From Bacillota bacterium (GTDB lineage Bacteria; Bacillota; TC1), in the NCBI GenBank assembly GCA_024635925.1, contig JAGXHY010000001.1:1-63330 (forward strand): a stretch of 63,330 nucleotides of DNA, in the 5' to 3' direction. This document shows, piece after piece, positions 17,143-25,326 of this stretch (its first letter is position 1; every line of letters starts with the position of its first letter). Under the pieces are notes generated by a model. It did no database searches and was not told where the DNA came from. It saw nothing but the letters and a program-made list of their open reading frames with translations. Position numbers and translations under genes: made by a program.

Positions 17143-18240
17143 ATGAAGTTTAAAAGAGCAATAATAATAGCAATATTATTAATATGTTCCACACTGCTAG
17201 TTGGAGCAGCTAAAACAGAGAATGTTGATGAGATTATAAAAAGTGGAGAAATTATAGAAAAAAATCATTTTTTCTCTGGAGATCGTTTTGAAAATAATGG
17301 AACTATTGATGGCAGTCTGTTTGTTATAGCTCAAAATGCTCTAGTTAACGGTGATGTAAATGGTAATATCTTCATTGTAGCTCAGAATGAAATCATAATT
17401 AATGGAAATATAAAAGGGGATATCTACATTGCTGCAACTGATAAAATCAGTATAACTGGAAGAGTAGAGGGTAGTATATTTGTTGCAAGTAGTATAATTT
17501 CTATAGAAAAAAGAGCCAATATTAACAGAAGTTTATATGCTGTTGGGCAAGAAATAAATGTGTATGGCATTATAGATAGGGATGCAAACCTTTATTCAAG
17601 TAATAATATGCTTGTTAAAGGTGTGATTTTAGGTGACTTAAAGTATAATGCACAAACAACAAATATCGTTGAAGGAAGCGTTAAGGGAGAAACAATTATC
17701 AGAAATGTAGAAAAAGAAGATACTGATAAGTTTTTTGAAAATACAACAGGGCAATTGTTTTCAACCGTAAGTTTTATTTTCACCAATTTAATAATTTGGT
17801 TTTTATTAGCATTTGTTTTCAAAGAAACTAGGGAAAAGTCTAGTAGTTTATTATTAGGAAATAGAAATAAACTGTTTTTCTTATATGGTTTGGTTGGGTT
17901 ACTAGGAACTATTGTTGTAAGCTTAGGATTTATAATATCATATATTGGAATTCCATTTGGTTTAATTATCTTTTTACTTATGATAGCGCTCCTTTATACA
18001 TCAATAGGGGTATTTATAGTTGCTCTAAGTGATATACTTGGTAATAAATATCCGAAATTTGCCGGTGGTAATAATATTTTATATGTTGTAGGTCTTTCAA
18101 TTATATACAGCTTGATAATGCTAATCCCCTATGTTAGTGCATTAGTAAATTTATTAGTAGTTATTATAGGTTATGGTTTAATCATTGGTAGTTTTTATCA
18201 TAAAGGAGAAGATAAAGAAGAACATAGTCTGATTTTATAA
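17143..18240 (+). CDS. Bactofilin-like shell repeat protein with membrane domain
   Basis: A 365-residue protein: signal-like N-terminal helix, then residues about 35-180 of beta-helical repeats with a regular NG/GD pattern (INGNIKGDIYIAA, ITGRVEGSIFVAS), as in polymer-forming bactofilin-type proteins, then five or so membrane helices from about 205 to 350. In contrast to classical bactofilins the repeats seem to be outside the membrane. It may build an envelope scaffold. It begins 2 bases after the CmpB-type gene. Confidence 0.75.
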   Translation: MKFKRAIIIAILLICSTLLVGAAKTENVDEIIKSGEIIEKNHFFSGDRFENNGTIDGSLFVIAQNALVNGDVNGNIFIVAQNEIIINGNIKGDIYIAATDKISITGRVEGSIFVASSIISIEKRANINRSLYAVGQEINVYGIIDRDANLYSSNNMLVKGVILGDLKYNAQTTNIVEGSVKGETIIRNVEKEDTDKFFENTTGQLFSTVSFIFTNLIIWFLLAFVFKETREKSSSLLLGNRNKLFFLYGLVGLLGTIVVSLGFIISYIGIPFGLIIFLLMIALLYTSIGVFIVALSDILGNKYPKFAGGNNILYVVGLSIIYSLIMLIPYVSALVNLLVVIIGYGLIIGSFYHKGEDKEEHSLIL

Positions 18241-18261
18241 AAAAAGACAGGAGTAATTAGA

Positions 18262-19032
18262 ATGTTAAAAGGATTAAGAAAATTTAATTTTATTATGGGT
18301 TTATTTCATTTAATTCAGGGCTCTTTTATGTTGTATGTTGCTATGACTTTTGATAAGTTTAAAAATTTTGAAGCACCAGTGCTAACTTATTTTTTGGAAT
18401 TTGACCAACAACTAAAAGTACTCTTACCTGTTAAGGAAACAGCATTTAAATTACCATTTGGAGTAATGGTAGCTGCTTTCTTATTATTGTCAGCATTATT
18501 TCATTTTTTAATATCAGCGCCAAAAGTAAATGATGTGTATAATAAACAAATTAGTAAAAATATAAATATGTTTAGATGGTATGAATATAGTTTAAGTTCA
18601 TCTCTAATGATTGTTTTAATTGCTTATTTATTTGGGGTTTATGAATTAGGAGCTTTAATATTAATATTCTTTATTAATATGATGATGAATTTATTTGGTT
18701 TGTTGATGGAAAAAATTAATCAATATACAAATAAAACTGATTGGACTCCTTTCATTTATGGTAGTATTGCTGGATTAATTCCTTGGATAGTTATTATCAT
18801 GTATGCATTTGGTAATGCTGATCCTAGTGAAGTACCATGGTTTGTTTATGCAATATTTGGATCATACTTATTCTTCTTTAATATATTCCCAATAAATATG
18901 ATACTCCAGTATAAGAAAGTTGGACCATGGAAAAACTATATTTATGGCGAAAGAGTTTATATAATATTGAGTCTTGTTGCTAAAAGCATCTTGGCTTGGT
19001 TGGTATTTGCAGGGTTAATGCAACCTAAATAA
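18262..19032 (+). CDS. Heliorhodopsin
   Basis: A 256-residue seven-helix protein. RWYEYSLSSS (105-114) carries the counterion Glu108, and the last helix reads GERVYIILSLVAKSILAW (229-246), which gives Ser237 and the retinal Schiff-base Lys241, the same positions as in heliorhodopsin 48C12. His16 and His81 match its conserved helix A/B histidines. Heliorhodopsins bind retinal, have the N-terminus inside the cell, and are light sensors or enzyme regulators rather than ion pumps. CAGGAG precedes the ATG. No retinal-synthesis gene is in this window. It follows the LRR, CmpB and shell-protein genes with a 21-base gap. Confidence 0.93.
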   Translation: MLKGLRKFNFIMGLFHLIQGSFMLYVAMTFDKFKNFEAPVLTYFLEFDQQLKVLLPVKETAFKLPFGVMVAAFLLLSALFHFLISAPKVNDVYNKQISKNINMFRWYEYSLSSSLMIVLIAYLFGVYELGALILIFFINMMMNLFGLLMEKINQYTNKTDWTPFIYGSIAGLIPWIVIIMYAFGNADPSEVPWFVYAIFGSYLFFFNIFPINMILQYKKVGPWKNYIYGERVYIILSLVAKSILAWLVFAGLMQPK

Positions 19033-19134
19033 AATATTGTTCATGAAGAATTAAGGGGTTTTTCAGATAAAGTTCATCTTATATACACATATATTTATTA
19101 TGATATATATATCAAAGATGAAAGGAGCATAGTA

Positions 19135-19398
19135 ATGGAAGAAAATAAAAATATAGAATCCAATGAAAATGCTGTTGTTCAAGAAAAACCTGAAAAGAAA
19201 AGTAATGCTGCTTTAATACTTGGCATTATTGGTACATCAACAGGAGTATTGGCTCTATTAATAATATTAGTTGGTTTATTTTTCGGTGGTAACAGATATA
19301 ATATGATGGATGATGTAAGAAATGGTATGCATAGAAATATTGAAGTTAGAGGCGGTAATAACTATGATGATAGTTTTTGCAGAGGATTTAGAAGATAA
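19135..19398 (+). CDS. Small single-pass membrane protein
   Basis: An 87-residue protein: an acidic, glutamate- and asparagine-rich N-terminus, one long membrane helix (about residues 27-51), then a glycine- and arginine-rich tail with one cysteine. I do not recognise the family. It lies 102 bases after the heliorhodopsin, behind AAAGGAG, and ends the run before a strong terminator, so it may be cotranscribed with it. Confidence 0.7.
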   Translation: MEENKNIESNENAVVQEKPEKKSNAALILGIIGTSTGVLALLIILVGLFFGGNRYNMMDDVRNGMHRNIEVRGGNNYDDSFCRGFRR

Positions 19399-19415
19399 TC
19401 AATTATAATTGATTG

Positions 19416-19450
19416 AAAGAACTGTCACTAAAGTGATAGTTCTTTTTTTT
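19416..19450 (+). terminator. Terminator ending the heliorhodopsin run
   Basis: Stem AGAACTGTCAC / GTGATAGTTCT (one G-T pair), loop TAAA, then eight T residues. An 18-bp AT palindrome (19397-19414) precedes it. Confidence 0.85.
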
Positions 19451-19535
19451 GCTTTCAATACCTTGTTTATTTTTCTTTACAAATATTATATAATCGAATT
19501 AGTGATTAAGCAAAAAAGATAATAGGAGGATTAGC

Positions 19536-20366
19536 ATGGTTAGAATACTAATTGATACAGCAAGTGATTTACCAAAGGAATATCGTGATAAGCATAATAT
19601 TGAATGGGTCCATTTTCCAATAGCTTTTGATACAGAAACCTATCTTGATCAAAAAGATATGAGTATTGTAGAGTTTTATGACAAAATCGAAGAAACAGGA
19701 ATAATACCTAAAACATCACAAGTAACTTGTGAACAATTTGAACCAGCTATTAGAAAACTACTAGAGAAAGAAGATGATCAGGTTTTAGTGATTACATTAT
19801 CATCAACTTTGAGTGGAACATATAATGAAGCAGTTAGAGCAAAAGAAAATATAGGCTCTGACAGAGTTTATGTTTTAGATAGTAATTTAGCAACAATCAT
19901 GATAGGAGAACTAGCAGTACAGGCAGCTGAGATGGCCGAAAAAGGAGCCTCACTTGAAGATATTGCAAAAAAACTAGAAGTTGAAAAATATAAAAGAGAA
20001 GCAATATTTGTTCTTGATACATTAGAATTTTTAAGAAAAGGTGGTAGAGTTTCTTTTGCACAGTCAGTAGTAGGAGGGTTATTAAACATAAAAGTTATTT
20101 TAAAATATAATAATGAAGGAAAAATTGTACCTTTTGAAAAAGCAAAAGGGAAGAAAAAAGCTCTTAAAATTGTCTTGGAATATATTAAAAACAATAGAGT
20201 AGAAGGTCATAGATTGTTAATAGCACATGCTGTTAATGAAGAATATGTGAATGAAATCAAGAATGCTATAGAAACGGAACTTGGTTTAAAAGTTGATATG
20301 ATTGCAGAAATTGGAGCAGTTATAGGAACTCATGTAGGACCTGGAACTATAGCTATAAGTTGTTAA
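19536..20366 (+). CDS. DegV-family fatty-acid-binding protein
   Basis: A 276-residue DegV protein: ILIDTASDLPKEY at the start, TSQVT near residue 68 and LSSTLSGTYNEA near 88, with LRKGGRVS in the second domain, all conserved in the family. DegV/FakB proteins hold a fatty acid for phosphorylation by FakA in lipid metabolism. AGGAGG precedes the ATG. It opens a tight operon with a MurT-like ligase 10 bases downstream; the reason for that pairing is not known. Confidence 0.9.
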   Translation: MVRILIDTASDLPKEYRDKHNIEWVHFPIAFDTETYLDQKDMSIVEFYDKIEETGIIPKTSQVTCEQFEPAIRKLLEKEDDQVLVITLSSTLSGTYNEAVRAKENIGSDRVYVLDSNLATIMIGELAVQAAEMAEKGASLEDIAKKLEVEKYKREAIFVLDTLEFLRKGGRVSFAQSVVGGLLNIKVILKYNNEGKIVPFEKAKGKKKALKIVLEYIKNNRVEGHRLLIAHAVNEEYVNEIKNAIETELGLKVDMIAEIGAVIGTHVGPGTIAISC

Positions 20367-20376
20367 GGAGAAAAAA

Positions 20377-21726
20377 TTGTTATTCACATTAATGTTAGGG
20401 AAATTAGTAATTAAAATAGCTAATTTAGCCAACAAGGATATAAGTATCGGAGGGAAAATAGCCTCTAAAATACAAAAAAATATCCTAAAAAAATTAAAGA
20501 AAAAAATATCTGGAGATTTTATATTTATAGTAGGAGCAAATGGCAAGACAACTACTAGCCATTTGTTGGTAGAAATATTTGAAAAAGAAGGACTAAATAT
20601 TGGGAATAATCACCATAGTAGAGAAAGTTATTATGGTGTAATTTCTGGGTTAATTGAAAAAATAAAAATATTTGGTAAAACCAAGGTGGATTACATGGTC
20701 ATTGAAATAAGTGACATAACCACCTTGTCTTTATATGCAGAAATCATACCTCAATATTTAATAATAACAAACCTTATAAAAGAACAATTATCAAGAAAAG
20801 GTGAGTTTGAGTCAATTATCAAGAATTTAAAAAAATATTTAAATTCTATGACGAATACAACTATGATTTTCAATGGAGATGATCCAGTTGTTGTTGATAT
20901 TGGGATGGACCTTAAAAGTCATGTGATTTATTATGGTATAGATGATCATAAAGATGATGATGAACCAGAAGAAAAAAAATGTGTGAGATGTGGAAGTATA
21001 CTTGACTATGCCTATATAAACTATGGACAGTTAGGTAAATATAAATGTAGAAGTTGTGAACTAGAAACACCAGAAATAGATTATTTAGCCAAAAAGGTTT
21101 CTTTGAAAGATGGAATATACTTTGATTTATGGACAAAAGGGGAAGAATATCCTTTTGATTTACCGTCTCAAGGTTATCATAATATATATAATATTTTAGC
21201 AGTTTTAGCCATATTAGATGAACTTGATATTGGTATTGATGCAGGTGAAATGGCTTTAGAGGAAATTGAAATAGAAGATATAGTAGTCGATACTTTTTAT
21301 ATTAGAAAACCAATATTTCTTAAAAGAGCAAATAGCATATCTATTTTTGAGCAAGGACTAGAAACTATAAGTGAAGACGAAGGAAAAATTGATATATTAT
21401 TTATTTTTGATGATGAGGACGATGAAGAAGAAATTACTTTCATATATGATTTTGATTGGAGTATTTTAGATAAAGTTAATATAGAAAAAATATATATTTC
21501 AGGTGATAGAGCTTTTGACTTAGGTTTTTGTATTAGATATTTAACAAAGTTATCTAAAAAATTAATAGTGGACATTAAAGATGAGACTGTATTACATCAA
21601 GCAATAAATGGTAAAGGTGAAAAGCTTTATATACTTACCAAAGGACATAATGATCAAAATTTTGAGAAGATTTTGATTGCTATGGAAAAGAAATGGAGCA
21701 AAAATAAATTATGGATAAGAAAATAA
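20377..21726 (+). CDS. murT: Divergent MurT-like Mur ligase
   Basis: A 449-residue Mur ligase family protein with the MurT layout: P-loop GANGKTT (53-59), TNLIKEQLSRKGE (131-143), the zinc-ribbon insertion with Cys202, 205, 224 and 227, and QGYHNIYN (265-272). MurT with GatD amidates D-Glu of lipid II. Several MurT signatures are altered here: the usual NRSGAN stretch reads NNHHSRES, and the usual KNPAG reads KRANS (316-320). An aspartate pair remains at 358/360, where the MurT catalytic Asp is expected. TTG start behind AAGGAG. Treat the name as family-level. Confidence 0.75.
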   Translation: MLFTLMLGKLVIKIANLANKDISIGGKIASKIQKNILKKLKKKISGDFIFIVGANGKTTTSHLLVEIFEKEGLNIGNNHHSRESYYGVISGLIEKIKIFGKTKVDYMVIEISDITTLSLYAEIIPQYLIITNLIKEQLSRKGEFESIIKNLKKYLNSMTNTTMIFNGDDPVVVDIGMDLKSHVIYYGIDDHKDDDEPEEKKCVRCGSILDYAYINYGQLGKYKCRSCELETPEIDYLAKKVSLKDGIYFDLWTKGEEYPFDLPSQGYHNIYNILAVLAILDELDIGIDAGEMALEEIEIEDIVVDTFYIRKPIFLKRANSISIFEQGLETISEDEGKIDILFIFDDEDDEEEITFIYDFDWSILDKVNIEKIYISGDRAFDLGFCIRYLTKLSKKLIVDIKDETVLHQAINGKGEKLYILTKGHNDQNFEKILIAMEKKWSKNKLWIRK

Positions 21727-22403
21727 TTATAGGTCATCTTTTTAAGGAGCAGTTAGACTCATATGGAGATGCTGGTAATGTAGAAGTTTTAAAAACTAGA
21801 CTATTAGAGAGAAATATTGATGTAGAAGTAAGAGAATATGCTATAAATGAAAATATAGAATTTGATGAACTTGACCTTATATTTATAGGTGGAGGGAAAA
21901 ATAGGGAAAAAAGATTAGTAGTTGACTGTCTAAGAGGATGGCTAGATGAGTTAAATGAATATATTGAAAGTAACAGACCTTTGTTAGTTACAGGTTCAAG
22001 CTTATCCTTGTTTGGGAAAAACGTACTTAATCAAGATGAAGAAATACCAGGTCTTGGAATACTCGATTTTAAAACGAAAAAACTAGAGACTGTCATAGAA
22101 GGTCATGTTGTTATGGATGTAGTCATAGAAGACCGTAATTTGGCCCTTATAGGCTATCAGAATATTGAAGAACACTATGTTCCTATCAATGATGAACTAC
22201 TAAAGATGAATGGAAAATATAAGGAAGGTCTTTTATATAAACATTTAATTGGTACTAGTTTGCATGGTCCAGTTTTAGCAAAAAATAAAGATCTAGCAGA
22301 TATTTTAATAAAATGGGCTTGTGAAAAGAAATTTAGTGACTTTAAATTAATTAGTTTAAAAGATCCCTTAGAAATTAAGTATAGAAAGTTAGTGATTAAA
22401 TAG
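21711..22403 (+). CDS. gatD: GatD-like protein lacking the catalytic cysteine
   Basis: A 230-residue class I glutamine-amidotransferase fold of the GatD type: YGDAGN (18-23), FIGGGKNRE (58-66), GLGILDF (114-120) and LHGP with His185 all match. The nucleophile elbow, normally ICGGYQ with the catalytic Cys, reads VTGSSLS (93-99), so Gly95 stands where the Cys should be and no other Cys is near. The ENHGG stretch of GatD is also lost. It should not release ammonia from glutamine as usual. It overlaps the MurT-like gene by 16 bases. Confidence 0.8.
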   Translation: MDKKIIIGHLFKEQLDSYGDAGNVEVLKTRLLERNIDVEVREYAINENIEFDELDLIFIGGGKNREKRLVVDCLRGWLDELNEYIESNRPLLVTGSSLSLFGKNVLNQDEEIPGLGILDFKTKKLETVIEGHVVMDVVIEDRNLALIGYQNIEEHYVPINDELLKMNGKYKEGLLYKHLIGTSLHGPVLAKNKDLADILIKWACEKKFSDFKLISLKDPLEIKYRKLVIK

Positions 22404-22404
22404 A

Positions 22405-23961
22405 ATGTTTGACTTAGTAATTAATAATGGTTTAATAGTCGATGGTAATTTGACTCCTGCATATACAGGAAATATTGGAATTATCGATAATAAAATAATA
22501 GAAATTAGCCAGAATAAGATGGCCGGTAGAGTAGTTTATGACGCTACCGGCCTCATCGTGTCACCTGGATTTATTGATATGCATAGTCATGGAGATTTCC
22601 TGCCTTTGCTTGAAGATACTTATAGATTTTCAAGAATAAAACAGGGTATAACTTCAGAGGTAGTAGGTCAATGTGGAATAGGACCAATACCATATAATTA
22701 CAAAACTATGGGAGAATATAAATTATATACTCAACCAATATTAGGAGATTTGAAGGGTGAGTGGGGATTTACCGATTTAAATAGCTTAGGAAAGTTGATA
22801 ACTGGTAAAATGCCCCATAATATGGGCTATCTAATAGGATTAAGTGCCTTAAGGAGCTATATATCTGGTCTAGAGTTTAAAGTGTTAAACCCTAGAGAAA
22901 TGGATGAATTATTCGCGATTTATGAAGAACAATTACAGCAAGGAGCCCTAGGGTTATCAATGGGACTATCCTACCTTCCAGGAGTGTTTTCAAGTCAAGA
23001 AGAATTGATTGAACTGGCCAGACTAACTAAGAAATATAATGGAATTATTATGGCTCATATAAGAAGTCATGGCACAGATATGCTTAAAGCTATTGAAGAA
23101 TTTGTAAACTTAAGTAGAAAGACAGGAGCAAGAATTCATATTTCTCATTGTAGATCTTATAAGAATAAAAACTATGGTATTAAGGCTAGTCAAATACTTG
23201 ATTATATAAATAATATAAGAAATGAAGGGATTGAAGTAACTTTAGATCAACACCCATATACATCAGGAAGCACTTTTTTAAACCAACTTCTGCCACCAGA
23301 AGACAGAGAACTTGATAAATATGAGGATATAAAATATTTTAATAAAGTTGAAGAAAAAATCTCTAATGAAAAACTAGTTATAGATGGCTGGGATAATTTA
23401 TCTTTAATGGTAGGATTTAAAAATATTTATTTACCAACTTATGGTCAAAGCATAGAGGAATTGGCCATATCTGAAGGTGTTAGCAATTTTAAAAAACTGA
23501 TAGAAATACTGATAAAAGAAGATGGGAAGATCGCTATGGTTATAAAAGAAATATTCGATCTTGAAGAGATTGGCTTACTCTTAAAAGATGATAAAACATT
23601 TATAGGTAGTGATGGTCTACCAAGTGGTAGACCTCATCCAAGACTCTTTGGCGCATTTCCAAAGATTATTAGTGATTTTGTTAGAAATAGAGAAGATTTG
23701 AGTTTAGAACAAGCAATCTTTAAAATGACAGGTAGTCAAATAATCGGTTTTAATAATAGAGGTATTTTAGAAGTAGGTAAAATTGCTGATATCGTAATTT
23801 TTGACTATAATCTTATCAGTCATGAAGAAAGTTATAACGGAGTTAATAAATCACCTTTAGGTATTGAAAAGGTCATAATTGGGGGTAAGATTGCATATAA
23901 TGATGGTAAAGTTCTAGGTAATTATGGACAGTTGATAAGGAGAAATATAAAAAATGGTTAA
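22405..23961 (+). CDS. D-aminoacylase-type amidohydrolase
   Basis: A 518-residue amidohydrolase of the N-acyl-D-amino-acid deacylase family. The metal ligands are in place: HSH (60-62), Cys90 in VGQCGIG, His218 in MAHIRSH, His248 in ISHCR, and the aspartate in IGSDGLPSGRPHPR. These enzymes cut the acyl group from N-acyl-D-amino acids or related D-configured amides. The substrate is not predictable. It starts 2 bases after the GatD-like gene and overlaps the Crp/Fnr gene by 8 bases, which suggests work on D-amino-acid or peptidoglycan-derived compounds. Confidence 0.88.
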   Translation: MFDLVINNGLIVDGNLTPAYTGNIGIIDNKIIEISQNKMAGRVVYDATGLIVSPGFIDMHSHGDFLPLLEDTYRFSRIKQGITSEVVGQCGIGPIPYNYKTMGEYKLYTQPILGDLKGEWGFTDLNSLGKLITGKMPHNMGYLIGLSALRSYISGLEFKVLNPREMDELFAIYEEQLQQGALGLSMGLSYLPGVFSSQEELIELARLTKKYNGIIMAHIRSHGTDMLKAIEEFVNLSRKTGARIHISHCRSYKNKNYGIKASQILDYINNIRNEGIEVTLDQHPYTSGSTFLNQLLPPEDRELDKYEDIKYFNKVEEKISNEKLVIDGWDNLSLMVGFKNIYLPTYGQSIEELAISEGVSNFKKLIEILIKEDGKIAMVIKEIFDLEEIGLLLKDDKTFIGSDGLPSGRPHPRLFGAFPKIISDFVRNREDLSLEQAIFKMTGSQIIGFNNRGILEVGKIADIVIFDYNLISHEESYNGVNKSPLGIEKVIIGGKIAYNDGKVLGNYGQLIRRNIKNG

Positions 23962-24628
23962 CCTTGAAGATCAAAGACTAATAGAAAAGTATTTAACCTT
24001 TTGGGATAAATTAGAAGAAAGACAAAAAAATATTATACAAAATAATGCTGGGGAAAAAATTTTTTCTAAAGGTGATAGTATTTATAGTGCAGATGAAGAA
24101 TGTTTAGGTGTTTTATTGATTAAGTCTGGTGTTCTTAGGGTATTTATCCTTTCTCTAGATGGACGTGAAGTTACATTATATAGATTATATCCTGGAGATA
24201 TTTGTATACTTTCCGCATCATGCATTTTAAACAGTATGAATTTTGAAGTTCATATATCAGCTGATGAAGATACGAAGGTTTTAGTGATTAATATAGCTGC
24301 ATTCGGTAAAATTACAAAAGAAAATGTATATGCAGAAAACTTTTCACTAAGAAATGCGATGGAAAGATTTTCCGAAATTATGTTTGCTATAGAAGAAGTC
24401 TTATTTAGTAGTGTTGAAAGAAGGTTAGCTAATTTTTTACTTGAAGAAGCAGATAGGGTTGGTGATAATAAAATTAAAATCACTCATGATCAAATAGCTA
24501 AAAATATTGGTAGTGCTAGAGAAGTTGTGACTAGAATGCTTAAAGTATTTCATGATCAGGGACTTATTGAACAAGCTAGAGGTAGAATTAAAATTTTAAA
24601 TGAAAAAGGGTTAGAGAAATTTCTCTAA
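23954..24628 (+). CDS. Crp/Fnr-family regulator
   Basis: A 224-residue regulator with an N-terminal cyclic-nucleotide-binding-type barrel (about 20-140) and a C-terminal winged helix (KITHDQIAKNIGSAREVVTRML). Two cysteines lie in the sensor (SASCIL, EECLGV), but not the four-cysteine pattern of FNR iron-sulphur sensors; the effector is unknown. It overlaps the D-aminoacylase-type gene by 8 bases and closes the operon, so it may control that operon or the thioredoxin pair that converges on it. Confidence 0.88.
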   Translation: MVNLEDQRLIEKYLTFWDKLEERQKNIIQNNAGEKIFSKGDSIYSADEECLGVLLIKSGVLRVFILSLDGREVTLYRLYPGDICILSASCILNSMNFEVHISADEDTKVLVINIAAFGKITKENVYAENFSLRNAMERFSEIMFAIEEVLFSSVERRLANFLLEEADRVGDNKIKITHDQIAKNIGSAREVVTRMLKVFHDQGLIEQARGRIKILNEKGLEKFL

Positions 24629-24635
24629 CCCTTTT
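24604..24635. terminator. Perfect 32-bp palindrome inside the end of the Crp/Fnr gene
   Basis: Self-complementary sequence centred at 24619/24620. It includes the last seven codons and stop of the Crp/Fnr gene and ends in TTTT. It can also serve the convergent rhodanese gene. Confidence 0.85.
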
Positions 24636-24681
24636 AATTACTTTTATTGTTCTAAAATTAATATTCTTAAATCATCTAGTG

Positions 24682-24963
24682 TTATCTATAAGAACACATT
24701 CCGCCTGCAACATTGACTACATTAAAGCCTTTGTTTTGTAACATCATACAAGTTCTTCCGCTTCTGCCACCAGAGGCGCAAATTATATAATATGTTAGGT
24801 TTTTTACTATGTAATTATCTGGATCCATCAACAAAATACCCATTGGGATATTCTTAGCTCCATTGATATAACCACTATTTAACTCATAAGGTTCTCTTAT
24901 ATCAATAATACAACTCTTGTCTTCAATAAGTTCTAATTGGTTGATTTCAATATTATCAATCAT
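24682..24963 (-). CDS. Rhodanese-like protein
   Basis: A 93-residue single rhodanese domain with DIREPYE (21-27), HIPM-type NIPMG and the active loop CASGGRS with Cys62. It likely carries persulfide sulphur or passes it to the thioredoxin encoded just upstream. The gene begins 7 bases after the thioredoxin gene on the minus strand, so they form one operon. Confidence 0.9.
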   Translation of the reverse strand: MIDNIEINQLELIEDKSCIIDIREPYELNSGYINGAKNIPMGILLMDPDNYIVKNLTYYIICASGGRSGRTCMMLQNKGFNVVNVAGGMCSYR

Positions 24964-24970
24964 CCTATTC

Positions 24971-25282
24971 CTACTTCAGTAAATTCATTAAAGCTTCTTT
25001 TGATTGGAAACCAACAGTTGTGTTAACAACTTCACCATCTTTTACAACTACTAGAGTTGGTATACTCATAACATTAAATGATTGTGCAAGTTCCATTTCT
25101 TCATCCACATTAATTTTACCTACTCTTGCTGTACCAGCGACTTCATTAGAAATTTCTTCTACTACAGGTCCAACCATTCTACATGGTCCACACCATTCTG
25201 CCCAGAAATCCAATAAAATTGGCTTATCTGATTTTAATACTTCTTTTTCGTAATTATCTTTTGTTATTTTGATTGTGCTCAT
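24971..25282 (-). CDS. trxA: Thioredoxin
   Basis: A 103-residue thioredoxin with the active site WCGPC (Cys31, Cys34) and the cis-proline SIPT. It is the general cytoplasmic disulfide reductant. AAGGAG precedes the ATG. It lies between cca upstream and the rhodanese gene downstream, all on the minus strand, with only 44 bases after cca. Confidence 0.95.
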   Translation of the reverse strand: MSTIKITKDNYEKEVLKSDKPILLDFWAEWCGPCRMVGPVVEEISNEVAGTARVGKINVDEEMELAQSFNVMSIPTLVVVKDGEVVNTTVGFQSKEALMNLLK

Positions 25283-25326
25283 TTTTAATTCTCCTTTTTT
25301 TTACTGTCTATTGTAATTATAACTTT

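Noticed and set aside
18262-19032. Light-driven ion pump
   Set aside because: The pattern is heliorhodopsin (E108, K241, histidines), not the DTD/NDQ motifs of pump rhodopsins.
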